DNA of 64,000 nucleotides, from contig JAUNJE010000007.1 of the NCBI GenBank assembly GCA_030533415.1, forward strand, positions 1 through 64,000. Reading direction: 5' to 3'. The number at the start of each line of letters is the position of its first letter. The stretch's first letter is position 1. Source of the DNA: Eubacteriales bacterium. GTDB lineage: Bacteria > Bacillota > Clostridia > Oscillospirales > Oscillospiraceae. Positions 50,966-59,718 of the stretch are shown here, piece by piece. A program made the position numbers and the translations under genes. The notes under the pieces are model-generated. The model saw only the letters and a list, made by a program, of their open reading frames with translations, was not told the DNA's origin and made no database searches.

Positions 50966-52531
50966 ATGATGAAGCGTTATGCAGGCGTACTGCTGTCCGT
51001 CACCAGCCTGCCGTCAAAATATGGCATCGGCTGCTTTGACCAGGCGGCCTATGACTTCGTGGATTGGCTGGAAAAGGCCGGACAGCGGTATTGGCAGATT
51101 CTGCCCCTGGGGGCTACGGCCCACGGCGGTTCGGATAATTCTCCCTATCAGGCCTATTCCGCCTTCGCCGGAAATCCCTACATGATCAGCCTGGAAGCCC
51201 TGATCGAAGAGGGCGTTTTGACCCGGCGGGAGTGCGGTGCGGTGGATTTTGGCACGGACCCCGCTAAAGTGGATTTTGACAAGCTCCATGAGAACCGTTA
51301 CACCCTTTTGCATAAGGCCTACGAGCGCAGCCGCATCAGTGAAAACAAAGATTATCAGCGCTTCTGCGGCGAAAACGCCTGGTGGCTCAATGACTATGCC
51401 CTGTTCATGGCGCTGAAGGACTTCTTCGGCGGGGTGCCCTTCCTGCAGTGGCCCGAGGATATTCGGATGCACTGGGGCTTCGCGGTAGACTACTATAACC
51501 GGGAGCTGTACTTCGAGGTGGAATTCCAGAAATATATGCAGTTCCAGTTCGACAGGCAGTGGGCGAAACTGAAGGCCTACGCCAACGCCAGGCATATCCG
51601 GATCGTGGGAGACATCCCCATCTATGTTTCCCCGGATGGCGCCGACGTCTGGGCGCATCCGGAGCTGTTCCAGCTGGACGGGGGCAACCGGCCCACCGCC
51701 ATTGCCGGGTGCCCGCCGGATGCCTTTGCCGCCGACGGTCAGGTCTGGGGAAATCCCCTGTACCGCTGGGATTACCACCGGGCCACCGGCTACGAGTGGT
51801 GGGTCAGCCGTATGTGGCACAGCTTTAAGCTCTATGATGTGGTGCGGGTGGACCACTTCCGGGGGTTTGACGAATATTTCTCCATCCCCCAGGGCGCTGC
51901 CACCGCCAAGGGCGGCCATTGGGAAAAGGGCCCCGGCATGGAGCTGTTCGACACCATCCGCTACCGGTTGGGAGACGTCAGCATCATTGCGGAGGATTTG
52001 GGCCTTATGACCGAGGGGGTTCGCAGGCTGGTCCGGGACAGCGGTTTTCCCAATATGAAGGTGCTGCAGTTTGCCGTCGACCCCGCCGATACCGCCGGAA
52101 GCAACGATTACTGGCCCCACAACTATAGCGCCAACTGCGTGGTCTATACCGGCACCCATGACAACGAAACCGTGGCAGGTTGGTATGCCGGGCTGGACGG
52201 GGCCGCGAAAAAACAGATTCGGGATTACCTGTGCGACTATTACACGCCCGACACGCAGATGTATCAGGTCCTGATCAACCTGACCATGGCTTCCGTTGCC
52301 AGGGACTGCATCGTTCCCATGCAGGATTATCTGGCGCTTGGCAACGAAGCGCGGATGAACAAGCCCGGAACCGTGGGCTTTAATTGGCGCTGGCGGTTGA
52401 AACCCGGCCAGGTCACGGACGGACTGGCGGAGGAGCTGCTGGCGCTGGCCAAGCGCACCGGCCGTGCCAACTGGGACGCTGTCAGCAGCAAAGCGCAGAA
52501 GCAGGCCGAAGCAGCGCCTGCGGAAAAATGA
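50966..52531 (+). CDS. malQ: 4-alpha-glucanotransferase (amylomaltase)
   Basis: A 521-residue GH77 enzyme that transfers maltooligosaccharide units between alpha-1,4-glucans. The N-terminal GVLLSVTSLPSKYGIGCFDQAAYDFVDWL is characteristic. The catalytic set is visible: nucleophile aspartate in VVRVDHFRGFDEYF, acid/base glutamate in IIAEDLGLMTEG, and TGTHDNETVAGWY for the third carboxylate. ADVWAHPELFQLD and AGCPPDAFAADGQ are family loops. AGGAG precedes the ATG at 50966. Monocistronic; no glycogen genes are adjacent. Confidence 0.95.
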   Translation: MMKRYAGVLLSVTSLPSKYGIGCFDQAAYDFVDWLEKAGQRYWQILPLGATAHGGSDNSPYQAYSAFAGNPYMISLEALIEEGVLTRRECGAVDFGTDPAKVDFDKLHENRYTLLHKAYERSRISENKDYQRFCGENAWWLNDYALFMALKDFFGGVPFLQWPEDIRMHWGFAVDYYNRELYFEVEFQKYMQFQFDRQWAKLKAYANARHIRIVGDIPIYVSPDGADVWAHPELFQLDGGNRPTAIAGCPPDAFAADGQVWGNPLYRWDYHRATGYEWWVSRMWHSFKLYDVVRVDHFRGFDEYFSIPQGAATAKGGHWEKGPGMELFDTIRYRLGDVSIIAEDLGLMTEGVRRLVRDSGFPNMKVLQFAVDPADTAGSNDYWPHNYSANCVVYTGTHDNETVAGWYAGLDGAAKKQIRDYLCDYYTPDTQMYQVLINLTMASVARDCIVPMQDYLALGNEARMNKPGTVGFNWRWRLKPGQVTDGLAEELLALAKRTGRANWDAVSSKAQKQAEAAPAEK

Positions 52532-52536
52532 AATAC

Positions 52537-52578
52537 AAGCCCCGGCTCTGTTCACAGACACAAAGCCGGGGCTTTTGT
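52537..52578 (+). terminator. malQ terminator
   Basis: AAGCCCCGGCT and AGCCGGGGCTT (52537-52547 with 52564-52574) form an 11-bp stem followed by TTTTG. Confidence 0.85.
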
Positions 52579-52726
52579 GCATGCAGGAGCGCCAGGCGGG
52601 GGAAAATATGGCCGAAGGGGAGTGAAGAAAGACGTCCACTTTCGGATTTGCTCCTGTTTTCCGCCGGATCACCGGGTGAAATGGAGAAAATTATCAAAAA
52701 ATACCCGATTTTCTGATAAAACCCTC
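52579..52726. other. Spacer before the rimP operon promoter
   Basis: No gene, repeat or hairpin stands out. Confidence 0.4.
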
Positions 52727-52755
52727 TTGCCAAACCACGCAAACGGTGGTATAAT
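52727..52755 (+). promoter_or_regulatory. Promoter of the rimP-nusA-infB operon
   Basis: TTGCCA (52727-52732), a 17-nt spacer and consensus TATAAT (52750-52755). TACTACC/GGTAGTA right after it can form a hairpin at the 5' end. Confidence 0.82.
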
Positions 52756-52782
52756 ACTACCGTAATAAGGTAGTATGTAGGT

Positions 52783-52812
52783 AAAGAGAGGCGCAAGCGC
52801 CTCTCTTTCTTG
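52783..52812 (+). terminator. Terminator-like hairpin in the rimP leader (possible attenuator)
   Basis: AAAGAGAGGCGC and GCGCCTCTCTTT form an 11- to 12-bp GC-rich stem with a tiny loop, followed by CTTGTTAGCTTTTTT. It lies after the promoter and before rimP, where an ordinary terminator would block the operon. Confidence 0.6.
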
Positions 52813-52845
52813 TTAGCTTTTTTACACTTGGAAAGGAATGTTTGA

Positions 52846-53298
52846 ATGAAAGTAACCGACTTGGTCGCAAGCTTTGCAAAACCCATCGTGGAGGAACACG
52901 GCTGCGAGCTTTGGGATGTGGAATACGTCCGGGAAGGCAGTGAATATTTTCTGCGGCTGTACCTGGACAAGGAGGGCGGCGTGGACATCAACGACTGCGA
53001 GGCCATCTCCCGGGCCATTGACCCCATTCTCGACGAGAAGGACCCCATCCAGGGTTCCTACCACTTTGAAGTCTGTTCCGCCGGGCTGGAGCGGGCGTTG
53101 AAGCGCCCCAGTGATTTTCAGCGTTTTCTGGGAAGCGCCGTTACGGTAAAGCTGTACCGCCCCAGAAACGGCCTGAAGGAGATTCCCTGCGTCCTGAAAG
53201 ACTATGAGGACGGGAAAATTACCGTGGAAGCGGGAAAGGAAACCATCACATTTGAAAAATCCGAGGTCGCCCTGGTGCGGCTTCGTGTGGAATTCTGA
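52846..53298 (+). CDS. rimP: Ribosome maturation factor RimP
   Basis: A 150-residue 30S maturation protein. The N-terminal domain has CELWDVEYVREGSEYFLRLYLD and GVDINDCEAISRAIDPILD, and the hallmark VCSAGLERALKRPSDFQRFLG follows. The C-terminal Sm-like domain ends in ITFEKSEVALVRL. It heads the operon rimP-nusA-ylxR-L7Ae-infB. GGAAAGGAATG precedes the ATG. Confidence 0.95.
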   Translation: MKVTDLVASFAKPIVEEHGCELWDVEYVREGSEYFLRLYLDKEGGVDINDCEAISRAIDPILDEKDPIQGSYHFEVCSAGLERALKRPSDFQRFLGSAVTVKLYRPRNGLKEIPCVLKDYEDGKITVEAGKETITFEKSEVALVRLRVEF

Positions 53299-53315
53299 TA
53301 GGAGGATATCGAAAA

Positions 53316-54464
53316 ATGGCTAGAAATACCAGAGCCAAGAAGCAGGCCGAGGCACCCAAGGTAGACATTGGTGCGGAGATTTTTGCTTCCCTGCGGGAGC
53401 TGGAAAAGCTCAAGGGCATCCCCGTTGATTACATGGTGGAACGCCTGAAGCAGGCGCTGACCAACGCATACCGCAAGGACCGGGAGGACCGCCGGGATGT
53501 ACCTGCGGACAATGTCGTGGTGGACTTGAGCGAAAAGGGCCTGTCCATGCACATTGTCAAGACCGCTGTTGAGGAGCTGGAGGATACCGCGCTGGAAATC
53601 CACATCGATGCCGCCCGCCGCATCGACCCCAATGTCCAGGTTGGCGACACAGTTTCCATTCCTGTGGATATTCAGAAATTCGGCCGTATTGCCGCACAAA
53701 CTGCCAAGCAGGTGGTGATCCAGGGCATCCGCGAGGCCGAGCGGGGCGTTGCCTATGAGGCCTATTCCAATAAGGCCCAGGAGCTGCTGACCGGCACCGT
53801 TCTGCGTATTGATCCGGCGAGCGGCGACATGTTCGTCCGTATCGGCCAGGGCAATGACGCCTCCGACGCGGTGCTCCGTGCCAGCGAGCAGATCCCCGGC
53901 GAGAAGCACACGGAAGGCGACCTGATCCGGGTCTATGTGCTGGAAGTCCATAAGATGGGCCGCGGTCCCCTGGTGCATGTTTCCCGCACCCATCCCAACC
54001 TGGTGCGCCGGCTGTTCGAGCTGGAGACTCCGGAAATCGCCGAGGGCCAGGTGGAGGTCCGCAACATCGCCCGGGAAGCCGGGTCCCGCTCCAAAATGGC
54101 CGTCCGCGCCACCATGGAGGGCATCGATCCCGTGGGCGCCTGCGTCGGCCCCCGGGGCGGCCGTGTCGGCGCCGTTGTGGAAGAGCTGGGCGGTGAGAAG
54201 ATCGACATCGTGGTTTGGAGTGAGGACCCCTGTGAATATGTCCGGGCCGCCCTCAGCCCCGCCGATGTCATCTCCGTTTCCCTGATCCCCGGACAGAAGG
54301 CCTGCCGGGTCATTGTTCCCGACGACCAGCTGTCCCTGGCCATCGGCAAGGAGGGTCAGAACGCCCGGCTTGCCGCCCGCCTGACCGGCTATAAGATCGA
54401 CATCAAGCCCGCCTCCCAGGCAGAGCCTGTGGAAGCTGCGGAAGAAAAGACCGAGGAAGAATGA
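53316..54464 (+). CDS. nusA: Transcription termination/antitermination protein NusA
   Basis: A 382-residue NusA with the N-terminal RNA polymerase-binding domain, an S1 domain (TGTVLRIDPASGDMFVRIG) and two KH domains (EAGSRSKMAVRA and VDPVGACVGPRGGR-type; KEGQNARLAARLTGYKIDIK). It lacks the C-terminal acidic repeats of E. coli NusA, as usual in Firmicutes. It influences pausing and termination and could act on its own leader hairpin at 52.79 kb. AGGAGG precedes the start. Confidence 0.96.
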   Translation: MARNTRAKKQAEAPKVDIGAEIFASLRELEKLKGIPVDYMVERLKQALTNAYRKDREDRRDVPADNVVVDLSEKGLSMHIVKTAVEELEDTALEIHIDAARRIDPNVQVGDTVSIPVDIQKFGRIAAQTAKQVVIQGIREAERGVAYEAYSNKAQELLTGTVLRIDPASGDMFVRIGQGNDASDAVLRASEQIPGEKHTEGDLIRVYVLEVHKMGRGPLVHVSRTHPNLVRRLFELETPEIAEGQVEVRNIAREAGSRSKMAVRATMEGIDPVGACVGPRGGRVGAVVEELGGEKIDIVVWSEDPCEYVRAALSPADVISVSLIPGQKACRVIVPDDQLSLAIGKEGQNARLAARLTGYKIDIKPASQAEPVEAAEEKTEEE

Positions 54465-54530
54465 AGAGACAGGATATAGGATATTCCCTATCTTATATCT
54501 TATATCTCACAATGACGTGAGGTGGTTCGT

Positions 54531-54800
54531 ATGCAGAAAAAAATCCCCCAGCGGCAGTGCATGGGCTGCCGGGAGCGCAAGGCCAAGCGGGAAATGATCC
54601 GGGTCGTCCGGGGAACCGACGGCAGTGTCAGCCTGGACTTTGGCGGCAAGGCCCCCGGCCGGGGCGCCTATATCTGCCCAAATCCTGAATGCCTGAAAAA
54701 GGCACTTCGCTCGAAAGCGCTGGACCGCAGCCTGGAAGTGACCATCCCGGAGGAGGTTTACGGCCGGCTTGCCCGGGAAATGGAGGGCAGCCATGAATAA
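54531..54800 (+). CDS. ylxR: YlxR/RnpM family RNA-binding protein
   Basis: An 89-residue basic protein. QRQCMGCRERKAKREMIRVVR and PGRGAYICPNPECLKKALR are the family signatures; the cysteines are in two pairs. YlxR (RnpM) is an RNase P-associated regulator in B. subtilis. The ATG at 54531 follows GAGGTGG; a GTG three codons upstream is less likely. It overlaps the next gene by 8 nt. The 66-nt gap after nusA is AT-rich with repeated TATATC/GATATA units. Confidence 0.92.
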   Translation: MQKKIPQRQCMGCRERKAKREMIRVVRGTDGSVSLDFGGKAPGRGAYICPNPECLKKALRSKALDRSLEVTIPEEVYGRLAREMEGSHE

Positions 54801-55206
54801 AGCCCTGAATTATCTGGCGCTGGCCCGGAAGGGCGGCATGGCGGAACTGGGCGAGGAGCCTGTGGGCGCCGCCGCCCGGGCGCTGAAGGCCCACCTGATC
54901 CTGGTGGCGGCGGATGCCTCCGACCATACCTGGCGCCGGGCAAAATCCTTCGCGGCGGGGACGGACCAGCAATGTATCCGGCTGGACGCCGGTAAGGAAG
55001 AAATGGGCTTTGTCGTCGGGCGGACCAGTCTGGCCGTTGCGGCCATTACGGACCCGCGGCTGGCCCTGGCTCTGGTGGAAGCCCTGGGAAAGCCCGAGCA
55101 ATATAGGCAGACGCTGGAGGTCCTCACCACCAAGGCGGAAAAAGCCAAAAAACGCCAGGCAGAAGCCAAGGCGCATTTGCGCAACGTGCGAAAGGGAAAG
55201 AAGTAA
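54793..55206 (+). CDS. L7Ae-family ribosomal/RNA-binding protein (YlxQ-like)
   Basis: A 137-residue protein with the L7Ae/L30e fold. ALNYLALARKGGMAELGEEPVGAAA at the start is the K-turn-binding helix/loop region, then HLILVAADASDHTWRRAKSFA and GRTSLAVAAITDPRLALAL. The C-terminal tail is strongly basic (KAEKAKKRQAEAKAHLRNVRK). B. subtilis YlxQ sits in the same operon position and binds K-turn RNA. GGAGGGC precedes the ATG inside ylxR. Confidence 0.9.
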   Translation: MNKALNYLALARKGGMAELGEEPVGAAARALKAHLILVAADASDHTWRRAKSFAAGTDQQCIRLDAGKEEMGFVVGRTSLAVAAITDPRLALALVEALGKPEQYRQTLEVLTTKAEKAKKRQAEAKAHLRNVRKGKK

Positions 55207-55311
55207 GTAGTTCAAAGAGTTGAAAATGGAAAGCGGAAAATGCGTCAGGTGCATCCGTTCCGCTGGCAAGTTTACACTCTCAACGATCCAGTTTTGGAGG
55301 TGCGTTTATAG

Positions 55312-57678
55312 ATGAGTTTTGTTAAATACCGCGTAAAGGAGGTCGCCGCCGATTTCGGCGTGGCCCCCAAGGAAATCTCCGAGATCATTGGCAAGTTTTA
55401 TGAGAAGCCCAAGTCCAACACCCAGGTGCTTACCGATGCGGAGCTGAATGTGGTGTTCGACTACATGACCCAGAAGAATCAGATCCAGTCCATCGAACAG
55501 GTCTTTGCCGTGAAGCCTGCCGCGCCCAAGGCAGAGCCAAAGGCGGAGCCGGCCAAGACGGCGCCCCAGCAGGCGGGCCGTCCCCAGCAGAACGGCCGTC
55601 CCCAGGGCCAGCCCAATCATAACCGTCCCCAGCAGCAGAACCAGCCCGCTCAGCCCCCCAAGGCGGAGAAGCCCAAGGAGCCGGAGCGGAAGCGGGAGCG
55701 CCGGGTGGTGGATACCTCCGCCGTTCAGGTCAATTCCGCCCGTTTTGACGACCGGGTGGACAGCCTGATCTCCGAACGTGCCCAGAAGTTCCAGGGCGGC
55801 AAGCAGCGTATCGGCGGCAAGAAGGGCCAGCAGCAGAATAAGAAGGACAATAAATTTAAGGGCAATAAGAGCCGCAATGAGGAGCAGGAGAAGATGCGCC
55901 GCCTGCAGATGGAGGTGGCCCGGAAGGCTCCTGTCACTGTGAAGATCCCCGAGGAGATCACTGTGGGCGAGCTGGCCTCCCGGATGAAAAAAACTGCCGG
56001 AGAGGTTATCAAGTGCCTGATGAAGAACGGCGTTATGGCTGCCATCAACCAGACCATCGACTTTGACACTGCTGAGTTTGTGGCCACCGAAATGGGCTGC
56101 AAGGTGGAAAAGGAGATCACTGTCACCATTGAGGAGCAGATCATCGACGACCATGTTGATACCGCTGAAGAGCTTCAGACCCGGGCGCCTGTGGTGGTGG
56201 TCATGGGCCATGTTGACCATGGTAAGACCTCCCTGCTGGACGCCATTCGGAAAACCTCCGTCACCGCAGGGGAAGCCGGCGGCATCACCCAGCATATCGG
56301 CGCGTATACAGTGGATGTCAACGGCAATATGGTCACCTTCCTGGATACCCCTGGCCATGCGGCCTTTACCTCCATGCGCGCCCGGGGCGCCAAGTCCACG
56401 GATATTGCCATTCTGGTGGTGGCGGCGGACGACGGCATCATGCCCCAGACCATCGAGTCCATCAACCACGCCAAGGCGGCCCAGGTGCCCATCATCGTTG
56501 CCATCAACAAGATGGATAAGCCCACTGCCAATCCCGATAAGATCAAGGAGCAGCTGACCAAGTACGACCTGATCCCCGAGGAATGGGGCGGCGAGACTGT
56601 CATCTGTCCCATTTCCGCCAAGACGGGCCAGGGCCTGGATGAGCTGCTGGAAATGGTCATCCTGACCGCCGAGGTCCAGGAGCTGAAGGCCAACCCCAAC
56701 CGCCGGGCAAAGGGCACCGTCATTGAGGCCCGGCTGGACAAGAGCCGTGGCCCCGTGGCCACCCTGCTGGTGCAGAACGGCACCCTGAAGCAGGGTGATG
56801 TCGTGATCGCCGGCACCTCTGTGGGCCGCGTCCGTGTTATGACCAATGACAAGGGCCGCACCGTGAAAACCGCCGGGCCCTCCGTGCCCGTGGAGATCAC
56901 CGGCCTGGCCGATGTTCCCACCCCCGGCGATGAATTCAACGCCGTTACCGACGAGCGCATGGCCCGGGAGCTGGTAGAGCAGCGCCGTCAGGCCCAGAAG
57001 GACGCTCTGGCCAAGATGAACCAGAAGGTCACCCTCGACAACCTGTTCGCCAAGATGCAGGAAGGCGAGATGAAGGAGCTGGCGCTGATCGTCAAGGCGG
57101 ATGTCCAAGGCTCCGCCGAGGCCGTCAAGGCATCCTTGGAGAAGATCTCCAACGAGGAGGTCCGTGTCCGGGTCATCCACGCCGCTGTCGGCGCCATCAA
57201 CGAAAGCGACATTCTGCTGGCTTCCACCTCCGGCGCCATCATCGTGGGCTTCAACGTCCGTCCTGATGCCGCCGCAGCGGCCAGCGGCCAGCGGGCCAAT
57301 GTGGATATGCGCTTCTACCGGGTCATTTACGACGCCATCGACGAGATCGAAGCGGCTATGAAGGGTATGCTGGCGCCCAAGTATGAGGAAGTGGTCATCG
57401 GCCACGCGGAAGTGCGCATGACCTACAAGGTTTCCGCCATCGGCACCATTGCCGGCTGCATGGTCAAGGACGGCAAGGTCACCCGGGATGCCCAGGTCCG
57501 GATTTTGCGGGACAATATTGTCATCCATGAGGGCGAGATCGGCTCCCTGCAGCGCTTCAAGGATGCGGTCAAGGAAGTGAGCGCAGGCTATGAGTGCGGC
57601 ATGAGTGTCGTCAAGTATAACGACATCAAGGAAGGCGACATTTTTGAATGCTTCGTCATGCAGGAAGTGAAACGGTAA
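55312..57678 (+). CDS. infB: Translation initiation factor IF-2
   Basis: A 788-residue GTPase that brings initiator tRNA to the 30S subunit and promotes subunit joining. A variable N-terminal region rich in Pro, Gln, Lys and Ala (about 70-205) is followed by the conserved IF2-N segment ([27 protein letters not shown]). The G domain has [26 protein letters not shown] and NKMDKP. Domains II-IV end in [23 protein letters not shown] lies upstream. Confidence 0.97.
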   Translation: MSFVKYRVKEVAADFGVAPKEISEIIGKFYEKPKSNTQVLTDAELNVVFDYMTQKNQIQSIEQVFAVKPAAPKAEPKAEPAKTAPQQAGRPQQNGRPQGQPNHNRPQQQNQPAQPPKAEKPKEPERKRERRVVDTSAVQVNSARFDDRVDSLISERAQKFQGGKQRIGGKKGQQQNKKDNKFKGNKSRNEEQEKMRRLQMEVARKAPVTVKIPEEITVGELASRMKKTAGEVIKCLMKNGVMAAINQTIDFDTAEFVATEMGCKVEKEITVTIEEQIIDDHVDTAEELQTRAPVVVVMGHVDHGKTSLLDAIRKTSVTAGEAGGITQHIGAYTVDVNGNMVTFLDTPGHAAFTSMRARGAKSTDIAILVVAADDGIMPQTIESINHAKAAQVPIIVAINKMDKPTANPDKIKEQLTKYDLIPEEWGGETVICPISAKTGQGLDELLEMVILTAEVQELKANPNRRAKGTVIEARLDKSRGPVATLLVQNGTLKQGDVVIAGTSVGRVRVMTNDKGRTVKTAGPSVPVEITGLADVPTPGDEFNAVTDERMARELVEQRRQAQKDALAKMNQKVTLDNLFAKMQEGEMKELALIVKADVQGSAEAVKASLEKISNEEVRVRVIHAAVGAINESDILLASTSGAIIVGFNVRPDAAAAASGQRANVDMRFYRVIYDAIDEIEAAMKGMLAPKYEEVVIGHAEVRMTYKVSAIGTIAGCMVKDGKVTRDAQVRILRDNIVIHEGEIGSLQRFKDAVKEVSAGYECGMSVVKYNDIKEGDIFECFVMQEVKR

Positions 57679-57685
57679 TCCAAGT

Positions 57686-57719
57686 CCAGCCGCACCGCAT
57701 ACGCGGCGCGGCTGGTTTG
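57686..57719 (+). terminator. GC-rich hairpin after infB
   Basis: CCAGCCGC-A-CCGC-ATAC-GCGG-C-GCGGCTGG forms a two-part stem followed only by TTT. It may weaken read-through from infB into the next gene, or be a processing site. Confidence 0.5.
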
Positions 57720-57767
57720 CGGAAGCGGGAAAGACTTCCTGCGGGAACATAGAAGGAGAGGCAGATT

Positions 57768-59303
57768 ATGGAGCATTTTGTGGATGAAAATGTGGTAATG
57801 CGGTTTTACCTGGAGCGGATGAATGCCGGCCAGATTCCCTTTTTAAGAGGTAAGGAGCAGACACAGCGGCAGATTTCGGAAATGATCGGGCAGCTGCTTG
57901 CCGCCCGGCGGATGAATGAGCGGATTGTTGTGGTCAAAAAATTGTGGAAGGTTCTGTTTGAAGCGGCCATGTCCTCTCTGGACCGGGACAAGCAGGGCTA
58001 TGACCGGATATTCTCCTATTTTGACGAATATGTGGAATTCGAGGAATTAATTTTTGCCTCCGATTCCTTTTACCGGGACCATACGCTTCACTGCCTGTGG
58101 GTATACTTCTTGGGGGAGTATGTGGCCCATAAGGAGAGTTTCTCCGTTTTGTTCCAGAGCGAAAAAGAGGAGTCCGCGTTTCTGCAGTCCATGGGTGAGA
58201 TCATGCCCGCGCTCCTTGGTCCGGACACGGAGAGCGGGCAGAAAATGGCGCAGGCCTGTGCGGGCATCCGGGGTGTGGCGGAGAATGCCGACGCCATACG
58301 CTGTATCGCGGCGCTGACCCATGATCTGGGCTATCCGCTGAAAAAGATCGAAAAGATCAACAAAAGCATCCGCAGGATACTGCCCTATTATTCTGTGGAA
58401 TCCTTTGGCGATTTCCACTTCGGTTACGGGAATTTGAATCAGCCGTTTATTGACACCTTTTTTAAGATACTCAGTACGGAACTGAATGTGACCATAAGCG
58501 TGGAGGATGACAGAACGGAGAAGGTCGTCCGGAAGCTGTTCGAAGTAAAGGACGGCAACCTTATCGCCATCAACGCCGAACATCTGGACCGCCTGACGGA
58601 AGAGGAAGTGCAGCTGCTGAAAAAGAATGTCCAGCTGAAAAACATATGGTTCTCGCCGGTCAATGCCCAGATACGCACGTACAATGACTTTGAAAGTTAC
58701 CAGCACGGCATTATGAGTGCGTTCCTGCTGATGAAAAATTTAAGGGCCTTCCAAAATCTGAGGATGGAAATAAAAGAACCCACTGCCAATGTGGACAAGG
58801 AGGGTTATGTAAACTATGTCAGCAAAGCCGCAATCCTTTCATCCATTACGCTGCATACCAGCGACGCCTTCAAGATTCGGCGGATCGACAGGTGTTCCTT
58901 CCTGACCTTTATCGACGAGCTGGAGGAGTTTTCCCGGATATCCCGGGCCAGCCAGAGCCGGGAATATGTGGAAGAATTCTGTACCTCCGAGCTGTATATG
59001 GACGGCGGCTGGTTCTGCGTGGATTTTGCGTTCCACAATGAGAAGCTGGACAGCCTGGACCCGGCAAAAGCCTTCCGGGGCCGATGCAAGCGGTTCCTTT
59101 CCCTGTTCGATATTCCGAAGCTGGACGAAAGGCTGAAAATCCGCCTGCGCTGCATCGGCGATCTGCCCTGGAACCATTCTGTTTACCAGCTGGAAATCGC
59201 CAAAAACCATGCGAAAATCCTGGTGGATGGGATAGAGCAGGAGATTCCTGCCTTCCTGAAGTCCACCCAATTCTATACCAGCCAGGAATATGCACAAATG
59301 TGA
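57768..59303 (+). CDS. Unrecognised HD-type (metal-dependent hydrolase-like) protein
   Basis: A 511-residue protein I cannot assign to a named family. Candidate metal ligands appear in the order expected of an HD domain: RDHTLHC (D104, H105, H108), ALTHDLGYP (H185-D186), YQHGIM (H313) and LHTSDAF (H363, D366). Helical sequence lies between and before them, and no membrane segment or signal peptide is seen. HD proteins hydrolyse phosphate esters of nucleotides, so such a role is possible. The gene sits between infB and rbfA, which are usually adjacent or separated only by small genes. It has a good site (AGAAGGAGAGG). No homologous neighbour is visible. Confidence 0.65.
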   Translation: MEHFVDENVVMRFYLERMNAGQIPFLRGKEQTQRQISEMIGQLLAARRMNERIVVVKKLWKVLFEAAMSSLDRDKQGYDRIFSYFDEYVEFEELIFASDSFYRDHTLHCLWVYFLGEYVAHKESFSVLFQSEKEESAFLQSMGEIMPALLGPDTESGQKMAQACAGIRGVAENADAIRCIAALTHDLGYPLKKIEKINKSIRRILPYYSVESFGDFHFGYGNLNQPFIDTFFKILSTELNVTISVEDDRTEKVVRKLFEVKDGNLIAINAEHLDRLTEEEVQLLKKNVQLKNIWFSPVNAQIRTYNDFESYQHGIMSAFLLMKNLRAFQNLRMEIKEPTANVDKEGYVNYVSKAAILSSITLHTSDAFKIRRIDRCSFLTFIDELEEFSRISRASQSREYVEEFCTSELYMDGGWFCVDFAFHNEKLDSLDPAKAFRGRCKRFLSLFDIPKLDERLKIRLRCIGDLPWNHSVYQLEIAKNHAKILVDGIEQEIPAFLKSTQFYTSQEYAQM

Positions 59304-59349
59304 CCGGCGCTGGCCGTGTCAACCTATCCCAAAACAGGAGGCTTTTAGT

Positions 59350-59718
59350 ATGGCATCCAATCGAATCCCCATTATCAATGAAGAAATCCAGAAGGAATTG
59401 TCCGCCCTGCTGCGCACCGTCAAGGACCCCCGTGTGCAGGACGTGATGATCTCCATTACCCGGGTGGAAACCACCCCGGACCTACGCTACGCCAAGGTCT
59501 ATGTCAGCTTCCTCCAGGAGGAAAAGGCCAAGGAGGCCATGGCGGGGCTGAAATCCGCCGCGGGATTCCTGCGCCGCCAGCTGGGCGGCAACCTGCGCCT
59601 GCGCTACAGCCCGGAAATCGTCTGGACCTTGGACGACTCCATTACCTACGGCGCGAAAATGCTGAAGCTCATCAATTCCCTTGAGGTAAAGCACGATGAA
59701 GATACTGACGAGGAATGA
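59350..59718 (+). CDS. rbfA: Ribosome-binding factor A
   Basis: A 122-residue KH-fold protein binding 16S rRNA helix 1 during 30S maturation. RIPIINEEIQKELSALLRTVKDPRVQDVMISITRVETTPDLRYAKVYVSF is diagnostic in its segments (for example DPRV and D-x-x-x-A-K-V-Y). LRLRYSPEIVWTLDDS also fits. AGGAGG precedes the ATG at 59350. It overlaps nrnA by 23 nt. Confidence 0.95.
   Translation: MASNRIPIINEEIQKELSALLRTVKDPRVQDVMISITRVETTPDLRYAKVYVSFLQEEKAKEAMAGLKSAAGFLRRQLGGNLRLRYSPEIVWTLDDSITYGAKMLKLINSLEVKHDEDTDEE

Noticed and set aside
55306..57750. 814-codon minus-strand frame opposite infB
   Set aside because: Shadow of the infB reading frame; Leu/Gly/His-rich translation typical of antisense in GC-rich genes.
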